A DNA stretch of 64,000 nt from Patiria miniata (taxonomy: Eukaryota > Echinodermata > Asteroidea > Valvatida > Asterinidae): contig NW_024037071.1 of the NCBI RefSeq assembly GCF_015706575.1, positions 9,475,774 through 9,539,773 of the forward strand. Reading direction: 5' to 3'. The notes under the pieces were generated by a model, which searched no databases, was not told where the DNA came from, and saw only the letters and a list, made by a program, of their open reading frames with translations. A program made the translations under genes and the position numbers. Of this stretch, positions 11,320-23,700 are shown in pieces; positions within the stretch are counted from its first letter, which is position 1; every line of letters starts with the position of its first letter.

Positions 11320-12650
11320 TCTATTGAATGCTTATTGAGCTGAGAGCCAAAGTTGAACCCCGAAAGCCACTGTGAGGTGCCAATTTGTTTGTAAAACAAT
11401 TAGCCAAATTTGAATACACCTGTCAGGCTGCAGCCATTTTGCGTCTAGCACATACGCCCAATTAGTACAAACGCCAATTTAACGAGCACTGGATATTGTC
11501 TGAGTGGGCAAATGGCAAACAATATAAAAAAATTAACTATTAACTACTTTCAAATAATGCATAATGTAAATACTTGTAAATGAATACGTATAATAATTAT
11601 GGACAATTACAGATTAAATAAAATACCTTCATGTACATTTTTTTTAAATATATATAATTGTATAAATAATGAGTTTAAAATGCAAAACCATGCACAGGTT
11701 GGTGCAACACAAAATAAAACAGTGAATACTATGAACTACATTATTTCTGTGGCATGTGAGTTACCTTGCAAAATTTCAGAGTACATAACTAAAATAGTCG
11801 GGTTTTAAAATTGTACAGCAATTAATACCGGACGTACATGCATTCATGGCACAATGTAAGGTAATACAGAATAAATTGTCTAAACTTCACAAAACAAATA
11901 TATCAAACTACAATGTACATTTACATTGAATTTCTATTTAAAATATCCCTCAAAAGATTTATGTCTAAAATCATGCGACGAGCAAAATCTGCAAAGGGAA
12001 CAATTAACGGACAGATACTAACCCCAATCTCTAACTGACAATACACTGCAGTCATGACTCAAATCATTTAAAAAAACAGTAAAAACTTCTGGTTATCAAA
12101 TAAATTCTGACGGGAAAGGATAAAAACATGATTGCATGCATGTATGTACTTGATTTTGTCTCATTCACTTTTGTAACTTCTGACTAAACCTGAGTTTCCT
12201 GATCTTTTCTTGTGAAGATTCTTTTAGGGTGGAATCGGCTACATGTACATTTAGAACTCTGCACAACTTCTATGAAAGAAAAATTGTCTTCACAAATGTT
12301 CGACTATTTTGGGTTTTCCTGTAACCAATTAAAAGTTCAGTGAACCTTAAGAAATATACGAAGATACTGACAGCGGTATCTGCTGTTACACCAGTTTGAA
12401 ACCGGCCTGCCAACTCCGTCCAGCTCGAAAATTTGTAACGTAAAAAGGTTGTGGGTTTTAAGTCCAGCAAAGCAAGCTTGTTATTTTTTTTCTCGCAACC
12501 TGTCAGACAGCACCAAGTATACAGTGCTTATACCAGTACCATTACCTCAGTGTAGGGAAAAACCCAATAGGTAAAGAAATGTGCTCCCCTATAGGCCTGT
12601 GCACTTCACAATATGCACTGCGACTGCAGTGGCCTAAATCCGTGTCGGCA
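11320..12650. other. AT-rich intergenic stretch, no gene recognised
   Basis: Low-complexity AT-rich sequence with several ACATGTACAT motifs. The open frames have no recognisable protein character. Confidence 0.5.
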
Positions 12651-12654
12651 AGTT

Positions 12655-12724
12655 GGGGGGGGGGGGGGGGGATGGGTGATGACTATATCGTAATATGCGC
12701 AAATTGCCGGGGGGGGGGGGGGGG
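12655..12724 (+). repeat. Two poly-G tracts (17 and 16 G)
   Basis: G runs at 12655-12671 and 12709-12724 are separated by 37 bp, and a poly-C run follows at about 12960. Simple-sequence DNA able in principle to form G-quadruplexes. Confidence 0.9.
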
Positions 12725-12959
12725 TAGTACAACATGTGACACTAGGGGGTCCTGTTTATAATACAAATGTACATGTCATGCAGACTTGTGTGATTAATAC
12801 CGGTACATGTACATTCCTTAACCTTTACATAAAACAAGGCATTGACATATTTTGTACTATTGAAGAAATTTTGACCATTGGGAAGTTATACAAGAAAACT
12901 GCAAAATTGCCATTTCTTTTGTATTTCACCACAAAAATCTGGGAGCGATAATCCAATGC

Positions 12960-13870
12960 CCCCCCCCCCTCCCCCAGGAAATTCAAGCCCATGACTGCGA
13001 GCCTAAACTATCTGTCAACCTTGTATATGACAATCACTTATTAAAAGACAGCATCAAGTTTGGGAATTCCTTGAAAAAAAAATTAAAATTAAAATTTTGT
13101 TTGACAACTGATTCCATTTTCAAATAAAAAATAATAATACTGTTCTACATTTCATTGAATACAATCTTTGCTGACCAATTTTCGTCATTGTAAAAAGTCC
13201 AACTTCAAAGAAGAAAAACATTTACTATTTAAAATAACAATTTAGTTAATACATTTTTAAACATTACTTAGATTAAATTGACAACTTGAACAATTTGCAA
13301 GGATGCAAAGATAAATTCTTTAAAAAAAACCCATGAAACCAATGGCACTAAACTTTTGGCAAACACAAAACAATGTTGACCAAAATTTTGCCCACATTCC
13401 CCTTAATAATGCTGCAATTACAACCTTCTCCTGGCGAAACGCCAAGAATCTACTGAAAAACGTCATTATATACATGTACAATCAAAGTTTCCTATAAGCA
13501 CTTACTGGTAATTGTTTATATCAAGCATTTTATCAAAAATTTTCTTTTCAGGAATAGTTGTCGGTACATGGCAAGATTACATTTTTGTTAAATGCCTGTA
13601 TGCATAAATACGCTGGCAAGATACATGTATAACTGCTGCATTGCTACATATTTGGTTTTAAACTATTTACTACCACTGTTTAATTAACGATAACTTCATT
13701 TTATTATAATACATTCTAACTAGTATTTCATTTCAACTTTAATCAACTGCGCTTCTAGAAATTGGAAATTTTAGTTTGTGTTCACAGTTTGGTGACAATC
13801 CAGGTAAATATCCTTCCCATGAATAGTGGTATCTTTGGATTAACATGTATTTACAACAAAAAAACAGGAA
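12960..13870. other. AT-rich intergenic stretch, no gene recognised
   Basis: A-rich on the + strand with poly-A patches. I found neither coding nor clear repeat structure. Confidence 0.5.
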
Positions 13871-13872
13871 TA

Positions 13873-14244
13873 AGGCAAAAAAAAAAAAATAGTCGGTCTC
13901 TGGTCAGACCAAAGTTCCAGAATTGATGCGGCGACGCGTTTTTTGGGGGGGTTTTTTGGCTTTTTTTTTTTTTTTAAGTAGGGATTGTACATATAAGGTG
14001 GGTACTATTTTTTGCTTTTTTGTGTCCTCATATACATTGGTGTCCTCCATAATTTGCCTTGGTGCCCTCCATCATTTGCCTTGGTGCAATTTCCCCATTC
14101 CTTGGTACAAAAATTTGAGAAGTTGCGGAAATAGAGGGCGCTATTGTAGCTACCGCGGACAATTTGAAGAAAAAAAAAGGTTGACGCGCATGATTAAAAT
14201 CGACGCGTGCGCTGACCAGAGACCGACAATTTTTTTTTTTGGCC
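13873..14244. mobile_element. Inverted-repeat transposon remnant (372 bp) with TA flanks
   Basis: Left end AGGCAAAAAAAAAAAAATAG then GTCGGTCTCTGGTCAG; the right end is the reverse complement CTGACCAGAGACCGAC followed by a T-run and GGCC. TA precedes the left end and follows the right end. The interior carries three short TTTGCCTTGGTG-type repeats. A non-autonomous TA-target element is the best reading. Confidence 0.7.
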
Positions 14245-14459
14245 TAACATGGCGTAATTTGGGCCCTTGGAAAAGTTTCAAATGATGGTACAGTTGGACA
14301 CTTTGGTACAGTTCGACTCCCTGCTCAGACAGTAGTGATGTGCATTTACGGGTAGTATGGGAACCGGTTACCCTATTGAAGTAAAACAAGGGTGACCGGT
14401 ACCCATAACAGAAACCCAATCCCCAAATCCAAATTCTGGAATTTGTCTGAAGAGCTTTA

Positions 14460-14605
14460 TACATTTAGCTTTACGGTGTAACCCGCAACTTTTGCAAGCG
14501 TAATCTGTCTCAATCTGTAATCTGTATCTCCCGAATTGACACCAACATGAATCGAACCTGTGCCCTGTGTAGTAAAGTACACTACCAACTGAGCTATCTA
14601 ATTTC
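14460..14605 (-). mobile_element. tRNA-derived SINE or tRNA-like sequence
   Basis: On the minus strand: TAGCTCAGTTGGTAGTGTAC (A box), an anticodon-arm-sized spacer, then CAGGTTCGATTCATG (B box), about 60 bp overall, followed by a body with ACAGATTACAGATTGAGACA. Box spacing fits a tRNA head. A complete functional tRNA is unlikely because the acceptor arms do not match. Confidence 0.65.
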
Positions 14606-15139
14606 CTTTTTTCGGGGTAATTTTCCAGACTAACTACTCATTTACCCTGGTACATAATGTAGGGGAAAACTGTTTGTTGGCCAAAAAGCAGCAAAACGTT
14701 TTCAGACAGTTTGTGCATCAAATGATACAGAAATAAAAAAGGAAGACAACCAACTCAAAAAGTCTGATAAAATACATGAAACTTGAGGTAACAAGTTGAA
14801 AATACAAAAAAAATAAATTCAACATTTGTACATGACACCCTGTTTAATTTTTTTTGAAATTTAATCTCACATCAAACTATTCTTTCAGGCACTTTTTTTA
14901 TACAGAAGAGCGAAGATGTGAAACTAAATCCAAGAGGTAGCATGAAAGAAACAAAGAAGAAGAAAGTTTTGTTTTTGGTTCATAGAGATAAAAGAATGAC
15001 ATATAAATTAGGGATACATGTATAAATTCTTTAAGTACCCCATATCGGTAGTAGTCTGAGTATCAACCGTTATCCATGGAGCCCAGTCTCCTGTATAACG
15101 TCTTATGTATCTAAGCATGCAGATTTATGCAATCCCGCA

Positions 15140-15400
15140 CCTCAGCCAATCAGAGTCGACTTTACTAAATCGTGACGTCATTTCATTCCCAAATCAAGAC
15201 ATACTGTTTGATTGGTCAATTCAAATGCAGTGTTTTGTAATACAACAATTACGGCCGGGCATATAGATCGATGAAACCTAAACAAACGTGCACATATCGC
15301 GCAACATAAGAGTACGTAACCACAGCCTTTGTTGCTGTGTCCATGACGCGACAACGGGTGAATGACCGAAGACCCGATATAAAAAGCGTCCGCTGATTGG
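15140..15400 (+). promoter_or_regulatory. Promoter-like cluster: CCAAT, CRE, inverted CCAAT, TATA
   Basis: Within 260 bp lie CCAAT (15146-15150), a perfect CRE palindrome TGACGTCA (15173-15180), ATTGG (15211-15215), TATAAAAAG (15378-15386) and another ATTGG (15396-15400), with more CpG than the flanks. No downstream gene is recognised: the first + strand ATG after it (15466) opens only about 51 codons and overlaps an inverted repeat (GACCATG...CATGGTC). It could drive a noncoding transcript, belong to a repeat, or be chance. Confidence 0.35.
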
Positions 15401-16111
15401 ACAAAATCTAGAAGTCAAGAGGCAGTTGTCTTGCATCAGCGTTTCTGCTCACATGTAATATAGACCATGACTTTCGCCATGGTCCATTACATAGACTATA
15501 CCGGTAGTCGGTCTTCTGTAAAATTGTACTTTTTGAGATTAACTATTTCTGCATTGTATATTTATTTCGTTTGTTGTCCAGAACTCGCGTCAAATGTCTT
15601 TCATTCTGTAATTCATACCATACCAAATTAGTATTATAAGAATATTAAACTGTGCTCGCTTGGTAATACATTATTTGATGGCCATTACACAAAATTGAAG
15701 AGGAAGAGAACAATATACAATATCTACTTTCAATTATAAAAACCCTTTCGAACTTCATAAATATATCATTACCTCAAAGTGAGTAACATTATATTCCAAC
15801 TCAACTGATAACTTTGCCAGGGATAAACAAAATGTATCCCTGCACAGACCTAGATGAATTTGGGATTGACCGATTTCTTTTCTCTTAGGGTATGTTTTGG
15901 GTGACTGGGTGAGGCCCCACAGTTTACTATATTTGGGGGGGGGGGGAGGTAAGCCTTTCAGAGGACCTTATTTTTTAAAAATGTTGAAGAATTGGTTGGA
16001 AATTCCAGATACGGGAGATTACCGTATGATATTCTAAGAAAATGTCAGTCACTGCTGAAACGAAAGAGGACAGAGGGGAAAGTGAGAATCAGGTCTGGGG
16101 CCAGACTGGGA

Positions 16112-16375
16112 CTTGAGTGTCATGGCCGAGCAGTAAGAGCACCAGACTCAAGCTCTGGTGTGGCTGATCAGCAGAGTGTGGGTTCGAGTCCCGGTCTTGA
16201 CACTTGTGTCCTTAAGCAAGACACTTAACCATTATTGCTTCGTCGTTCAGATGGGACGTAAAGCCGTAGGTCCCGTGTGTTGAAGAACCCAGTTACACTT
16301 ATCGCTATAGAGGGGGTTGGCCCCGGTGTTTCTGGCAGTCCGTTTATCCTCATACATACGGCATGAGGCTGCACT
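16112..16375 (+). mobile_element. tRNA-Leu-derived SINE
   Basis: The head is TGTCATGGCCGAGCAGTAAG, then anticodon arm CCAGA-CTCAAGC-TCTGG (anticodon CAA, Leu), a long variable arm as in type II tRNAs, and TGGGTTCGAGTCCCGG (B box). The outer arms GTGTCA and TGACAC still pair. A SINE body follows (TGTCCTTAAGCAAGACACTT, CAGATGGGACGTAAAGCCG) that is not part of a tRNA, and the T stem is imperfect. Hence a SINE rather than a working tRNA gene. Confidence 0.8.
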
Positions 16376-16379
16376 TCCA

Positions 16380-17100
16380 AGGAAGGAAGGAAACATGCCA
16401 AACAAATTCAGGCCAACTTTAGTCACCCTTCAGCCAACAAAATTCTCCAAAATTTCACGAGGCTAAGACAAGGTTCTCAGTAGTTCACCAGCAAAGTTTG
16501 AAGTCTTCATTACATTTTTAAAGGAGACTTTTCTTCAATATTTTGTAACCGAGAGTGAAGCCAAGTGATTTAAATTTGACTAGACTGGTACATGTCCAAC
16601 TGTTTGAACAGACTATTGCCAGTCTATTTTCTTGTATACCGGTAGCATGTTTTCAATACCTTAAGTTTTGGGACTCTCATATACATTGTTGAGAGTCCCA
16701 AATTTTTGGACTAGTCAGGGGCTAGGCTAGAAGTTTCAGGGGCCAACTTAAAGTCTTTGATTCTAAATCCAACCTGGGTTTACCCATCCAAAAAAGCAAA
16801 GGGTAAACAAAGACACAGGCCAATACTGTATCAATAAAAAAAAAACCAAAAAACAGTGCCATTGAAAATGTACCATTTGAAATCTCTAATAGGAAGTTAC
16901 CACAAGAAATCTACTGTAGGGAGTAACTAGCATGTGTCGGCGCTGCAGTACTCTGCTCATAACACATCACATGCAGAAGACTTGCAGTCGGTCATGTCTA
17001 GGGGGACGCAAACATCTTGTTCTGACTTGAGGAGCAAATGTAATGGAAAGAGGCTGGTTAAGTAACGTGTTTCCTCGCAAGATGGACCCCAATGCACTTG
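16380..17100. other. Probable 3' flank/3' UTR of the HSPA12-type gene
   Basis: AT-rich, downstream of the minus-strand stop at 17103. I see no AATAAA on the minus strand close to the stop; the nearest clear one reads TTTATT on + at 15561-15566, about 1.5 kb away. The true 3' end is therefore unresolved. Confidence 0.35.
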
Positions 17101-17102
17101 GA

Positions 17103-17723
17103 TTACTTGCTGAGGAAATCAATGTTTGCTTTGACGCACCTCCCCGTCGGCACGTCTAGAGCGCTGACCTTGATCTCCGTGTCTCCGTACTGCATGGTGA
17201 GTTGCAGCTCGCGCCGTTTCTTTGGGCTCGGGGCGTCATCCCCGCTGGGTGCGTCCGACACGTCGATGTGCATGGTGCCGCACTTCTGGACCCCCTCGTC
17301 CGTGATGAACTGCACCTTGTCCCTCTCCGTGCAGTAGATGTTGATGATGATGGCCTTCTGGTTGGGTTTGGCCGGCGTGTAGCTCCGCGTGACCTTGTCG
17401 CCCACAGCCACCGACTGGTCCGACTGCACAAACGTGTCGAAGACGTCCCGGCACCACTCCAGCCCGTCCTTGACCACGTGTTTCTCCCGCGGGTGTTTGG
17501 AGGGGTCGAACTTGTTCAGGACGCCCACGCCGTAGGTCAGGCGGGAGCGTCGGACGCGGACGGCCGTGGGGTCCAACCCGAACATGACCGCCCCTTTGAG
17601 AATGGCGAGTCCCACATCCCGGGGGATGATCACCCGTAAGCGGCTTGCAAATTTTTTCCTCATCTGGTTCTGCAGCAGAGGGGACTGGGCGAAGCCTCCC
17701 GCTAGGAATAGGTAGGACACCCC
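17103..17723 (-). CDS. HSPA12A: HSPA12-type terminal exon
   Basis: 206 codons plus TAA. Begins [18 protein letters not shown] (adenosine motif), then [75 protein letters not shown] and a [15 protein letters not shown] tail ending IDFLSK (human IDFLNY). The exon is much more GC-rich than its introns. Acceptor TTCCCGCAG. Confidence 0.94.
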   Translation of the reverse strand, partial: GVSYLFLAGGFAQSPLLQNQMRKKFASRLRVIIPRDVGLAILKGAVMFGLDPTAVRVRRSRLTYGVGVLNKFDPSKHPREKHVVKDGLEWCRDVFDTFVQSDQSVAVGDKVTRSYTPAKPNQKAIIINIYCTERDKVQFITDEGVQKCGTMHIDVSDAPSGDDAPSPKKRRELQLTMQYGDTEIKVSALDVPTGRCVKANIDFLSK

Positions 17724-20700
17724 CTGCGGGAAAACGGTACTCAAATAAATATTCAAGTTATGGACAACATAAACAAGTAACCCCAAATTGTGACAAAGAG
17801 AAATATATGGCAGACACTTGAGTACAACTGACACCAATCAAACTTAGGTTTGTACACATTCTGAATAAAATTAGCCGTGCATAGTCTGTGTGATAAGCGT
17901 GCAAGCCAGTGCAGTCATTGAGCTCAATGTGAGTGGTCAGGTACCGCCGTCTGCAGTTCCTAGTCCACAGCCTTTTCCTGTGTAATTATCATAGAGCTAT
18001 ATTAAATTACTAGAGTGCTGGCTCTATGTACGAAGTGATGCCTGCTGGGTGCATCCATGTTTGCACACAAATCTATGGAAAACTCAAAATTTTGTATGGC
18101 TTTTGTACAGCTATTTGCATACATGTATCTGCGTTTCTGTTCTATACAAGTGCGTTACCGAAGCCGATACGCCCAAAATCAAAAGGCACGATCAGCAAAT
18201 GAGCGTTATAATTTACTCCTCTCAAGCAGCACAAACACGTGCTCGTATCCGATGATTTTTACCATTACGTTTTTGAACCCCCATGACGCACTTAAGTTGT
18301 TTGCATAATGTTCTACAACTTGCCTGTTGCATTTAATAAAGTCCACTTTCAAATTTCACTCAATCGTATTTAGTTATGTTCAACAAACACGTACATGAAT
18401 TCAAAATGTCTGTACACAGGACGGCTTCAAAGCGTCTCCGCGCGCAAGGATGAGGAGTTACCGCTCTAGTAATTTAATATACCGGGTAGCTCTACGGTAA
18501 TTATACACTTTCTTTCTTCACAGTAGAATCTTTCAAACAAGTAGAATCCTTACAATTTCATACCTTTAATTCAGGTTCGTTCAGCAGTCCTTCCACGAGG
18601 GAGATGATGCTTGCGACCGCCGGCCTAAACAGTTGCTGCATGCCCTCTGGACTGAAACGCAGCATACCTGGAACTCAAAAGACAAACGTCACAAACGCAG
18701 GTGCCAAAAGGGTTTCATTGTTGATTGATTGAGATTTTTAAAGTGTTATTAAGCAAATTCATTCAAATCAAGGAGTGCTAGACACTATAACTATATGAAC
18801 AGTCAAAGACACTCAAAAATTAATCCTCTTCCCCTGCTTTGCCTTTTACACAGGCTAGTCACCAAAAGTCAGATCATATATCAAGCAAGCACTGTGACTA
18901 GTCAAATTCAGTCAACAGACAAAAACAGGCAAACGGTAGGCACAGCTGGCTTGTCAATCATCTTCAGTCACAGCATAGCTGTATCAAGTTACATAAACAG
19001 TCACAGCCAGTCAATCCTGCTTTATGCAAGCTGGGATCCAGAGCTTTTATTCTGTTGAAAACAGTCACTTGATTGATTTTGGCTGCAAGGACAACTTGGC
19101 ACAGAATGTATGTTTGCATAGGAGGTTAATAAAGCTGTAGAAGTTCTAATAGTGGGTTCTGCTCTTTAATGAGGTCCTTTTATAAGCATGTGCTTTTGAG
19201 AGCTGGTGAAAAAAAAAAAAACAATTTACACAAAATTCCATTAAAAGTCATATCTGCTGAACACAACAAAATCAGTGAGTAGAATTCAGTTCTCAACACC
19301 ACAAATAAACAAGCAACCACTGTGCCACATTGTTAGAGTGCATGATGTTTGGATCCCTAGAGAAAAAGCCAATGCTGCCCATCAAGCCAGCGTTTATCTC
19401 CGTGTTTCAGTTAAGTACGAAGCGATAGAGAATATTTCTATTCCCCCTGGATGGGATGCCAGTCCATCACAGGTGACTCCTCAGCTAATGCCGGTACCCG
19501 TTTATACCTCTAGGTGGAGAGAGGCAAGTGGGGGTGGAGTGGCTTGCCCAGGAACACAACATATGACCAGCAGCTGGATTCGAACCCCTGACCCTCTGAT
19601 CATGAGTCACAAACTCTAACCACTAGGCAACACTCCCCTTCCCTAAGACAGAACAGTATTCTTCTGTCAAGGTGCATCTCAAGGACCTTTGGATTTCATG
19701 TGTCCTCTTAGGGAGAATGACATTATTTTTATCTTAAAGAGGGGAAGGAATGATTGTGGTGTTCTGTAATACCTTGAGCGGACCATGTGACGTCCCGGCT
19801 CCTGTAGTTCCAGATGGCATCCTCCACGGTTTGCGTCTCCCGCGTGTACTTCTTGTAGTAGTCGATGAAGGAGAAGGGCAGGGACACGTTGAGCGGGTTG
19901 CTCTTGTAAGGGTTGACGTTGCGCTTGCGGGACTCAAAGGCAATCATGAGGTCCACCCAACCCGCAGGCCTCTTGATCTGAAGAGGAAAGAAAAACAGAG
20001 AACTGATCAGTAAAAGACTGATGCATTTGGCCTCGCCCACTGATGGCTTGATCAATCATAGCTGTTTATTGCAGCACCAAATACCGAACAACTCCGACAC
20101 TTGTGACGCGCGGCTGGAACATGATGGGAGAGGCACGTGTTGTTGCTCATACTGTGCACAGTCGGCAGAGTCTAACAAATCGGTGCATTCTGGGTCGCAA
20201 TGTAAAATTGACAAAAGAGGCAAAGAGTCCATCAACTGTTTTTCCGAAGACTTTAAGCAGAATTGTAAGTCCATCTTACATGAAAGTTAAATCGCGAGGC
20301 AGTCACAATTGAAATCACCAATACATGTACATGTAAGGTCAACAGAAATATGGGATAAGCATGACAAGGTATATTTACTTTTTAATTCCCAGATTTGCCT
20401 TCCTCTGATGTAACATTGTAGAGTCAAGGACAAATCTGGATATACAGGTAAAAAAAATTGCATCTCCTTGATACCCCCCCCCCCCCCCCCAAAAAAAAAA
20501 CCCCTGATATGGTGTCCAAGAGGTTGCAGGTTCAAATCCCGCTTCAGTCCATTCTCTTTGCTCACTTAAAAAAGTTTTTAATACAACAAACTCTTAGAAC
20601 GTGAGTTGTCTTGTTGGGTGTTCAATCAGTTTGATTAGTTTTGTGGCCAGAAAATGAATGAGCTTCTTCGTTCCAACATGCAGTGTTCTGCAGGTTGCGG

Positions 20701-23700
20701 GTTCGAATCCATAAAAGCCTGGTTGATCACCTTGAACTCTTCAATGTAGTCACTGCCAAAGATGTCCACCAGCAGCTTCTCAAACTCGGCGTCCACGCTG
20801 ACTGAGCCGTACATTCCCCCTGCGGCCTTGTGCAGTTCCTTCAGCGTTCCCCCGTCCTCTTCAACCTCATGGACGGTGATGTCAACGGTGCCGCCCCCGC
20901 AGTCTACCACCATGTAACGGGTACCTAAAGTTAGAGTAGAAGGGTAAAAGCAGAAACGTAAAGGCAATACCATTCAATATTGGTTGTGACCTTCACTTAC
21001 GTTATTTTCCATAATCACTGTATACTTAGTGTCGTCTGAGAGATGGCGAGGAAAATGTCACAAGCTTACTCAGGTAGGACTCGAACCCAAGACCTCCTGC
21101 TTGAAGATGTCTTATAGCACTCGACCACCGAGCTTGCTGGGGTCGGTTGGCTGGTTTGAAACCGGACAATGTACGGTACATGTAGTAGCAGGTACCGCAA
21201 GCAATCAATATGATGGAATTTGAAGGCCCTGTTAGTAATCGATCCATTGACTTTGTTACTGTCATTGCAAACTTACTGAATCAGTTCCACAAAATGTGGA
21301 CCGGGTCCAAAGTAGGAATAGCCTTTAGTCAAGTCCCACGCGCTTACCCGAACACGTGACGTACCCCGGATGCTGACACGTAAAAAGACTAGGACGAGCG
21401 GCGTAGCTGCGAGGGCCTTTACCATCTCGTGGAGAACGCTTATGTTTTTCTTTACATTTGTCTACCGATTTGGTAGACATGCATAATGTATTACCAGTTG
21501 TGAATTGACCAATGAAAATGCAGAATTACTAACGTAAATCATGCAGCCGTCGTCTGGCGCCAGACAGCCATGGCGCGCGTGCTGTTGTTGGTAACTGCAA
21601 ACCACCATTAGATAATTGGTTTATATTGCTTGATTTATATTACGTGAATAAATGAATAAGTGATTAGTTCCACGAGATAGTAAAGGCCCTCGCGGCTTTG
21701 CCGCTCGTGCTAGTCTTTTTACGTGCCAGCATCCAGGGTGCGTTACATGTCCGGATGGTCCGGGTATAGGCGCGTGGGACTTGACTAAAGGCTAAAGTAG
21801 GAACAGCTGAATATCGGCCACAAATGCCATTCACAAGTCAAATCACGTACGTATGGTTAGACAAAGAGCAAGGAGATTCAACCAGCGCCTTTGTCACTTT
21901 TCATTTGAATGGTTGGTGACTCGACTTACAACTTTGTGACTTGCGATTGATTCACTTGTGATGACTTTGGGGGATTTGATTACTATTCTAGAAAGCATTC
22001 AAATCTCAATTCACTATCGAGTTGATTACATAACCCGGTCGTTGGCACGGGATCACGCCGATACAAACATGGCCACCACTCACTACAGACTCATGAATCT
22101 TCTGAGTATGTTTGTGTTGTTTCGTTAGGAAATTGGAGAGAAAATAATCTACAGGTGTGACTTATTTGTATGATTACAGTCCGCAGTGAAACAGTTGACC
22201 ATCGTGTGGTAGCATTTGTTGACCAATTTTTCGAACGATTTTACTTCACTTTGAATACACACTATGCAGTACCAATGACTGGATCAGTTGTCGCCTGTGT
22301 GGCATGATCCATCCCTAGGATAAATCCAGTGACCTCGCTCGCTATTACGTAACACTTTGATATGTCTTTCCATGTAGAAAGCTCTGATTTGTGTGTACAA
22401 TTCCCGTATTGACTCATGAGAAAGTGGGAACTTTACTAATACTGCAAACATGGTTCATCGAAATAAGAGCAGAATTTCGACCGGAGATCCACTATAAGAA
22501 CTTAGTTATCTGTGTGTCTAGTATCTACTAATCTCACAGAATCAGGGAGGTTTTCTTACAAACATGTACATATTAGATCTCAATAACTTTCAAAATTGAA
22601 GCCAATCCAAAACACAGCTCCTAATCATCCAGACATTACACTTTAAGCTGGCAAAGCTCACTTCAGATTCTCACACCACCCAACCAAAACAATCCCTGGA
22701 ACTTGGTGGCATATTCCCCCCTTAACTTTGTACTTTCTGGGGGTAATGACCTGGGGTTTCAGAGGGGCAGGGTTTTGGTCATCAGACAATCTGGAAAATC
22801 TGACTTGCAGAAGTCGGGACACAGCTGCATGGGGACAGAGATGGATGGCCGGAATTATAGGGAGCAAAAAGGGGGTTTAACAGTTGTTAACCCTCCCTGG
22901 AGGGGGCACATTGATCTTGGTGGTAGCCTGGGGCAGGCTGTCGCTGGTTCTGCTGGGTTGGGCAAAAGGGATATTAGTAGAGATCCATAGTAGGTTTACA
23001 AGTGTGGATTTAACATATTGTTTGTTTGTTTGTCAGCATTTGTAATATTAAAGAGGACAACGTTACTGTTGAGTAGAGTACTCTGAAGCAATAAAGGCAT
23101 TCATTTAATTTCAGGATCAATTTTGCCAGCAAGAAACATGCATTTTTTTTTACGGAAAAGTGCAATTTGTACTGCCAGCTAAGCCATTATTGTTCAACTT
23201 CCCAGCACCCCAAAGTTCACAAGATTTCTCATAAATTGCAAATCTCATGCACACGCCTGTACTAGTGAAACCCACAGGCCACAGCAATAATCAGCAAGGC
23301 AGTGGCCTAGCACACTGGACACCATCTTCCTATGGGGGCGCTGTTCAAACCGGACGATCATGGGCACTATTAGACAATATGCGACACTTTCCATGGCAGC
23401 ACAACAAAACAACCAAAAAGGGCACTCATTAAAAAAAAAGGGGCACTCTTTAAAAAAAGGGCACTCGTAAAAAAAAGGGCACTTGTGAAATAAAGGCCAC
23501 TCTTTACAAAATATTGGTGTTTTTTTTTAATTCCCTCCCCCAATGATATAAACTAGGAATATATTTTTGTTTTTCATGTGTAACAATTTTCTTTTTTAAA
23601 ATTTACACATGTAACAAGCACTAATCACTTACAAAATATTTCAGATACCGCATGTTCTATTTTCCCGTCAGCATGGGCTTGAAACCGCCTCAACGAAAAC

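Noticed and set aside
16112-16200. Functional tRNA-Leu(CAA) gene
   Set aside because: The T stem is imperfect and the sequence runs on into a SINE body; no Pol III T-run terminator directly follows the tRNA part.
17202-17639. Long + strand open frame (145 codons) over the HSPA12-type terminal exon
   Set aside because: It is the antisense of a GC-rich coding exon whose minus frame matches HSPA12 closely; the + frame has no recognisable homology.
22040-22130. Exon-like ATGGCCACCACTCACTACAG stretch at about 22073
   Set aside because: It opens only about 20 codons, has no homology and is on the strand opposite the host gene; no splice partner is visible.
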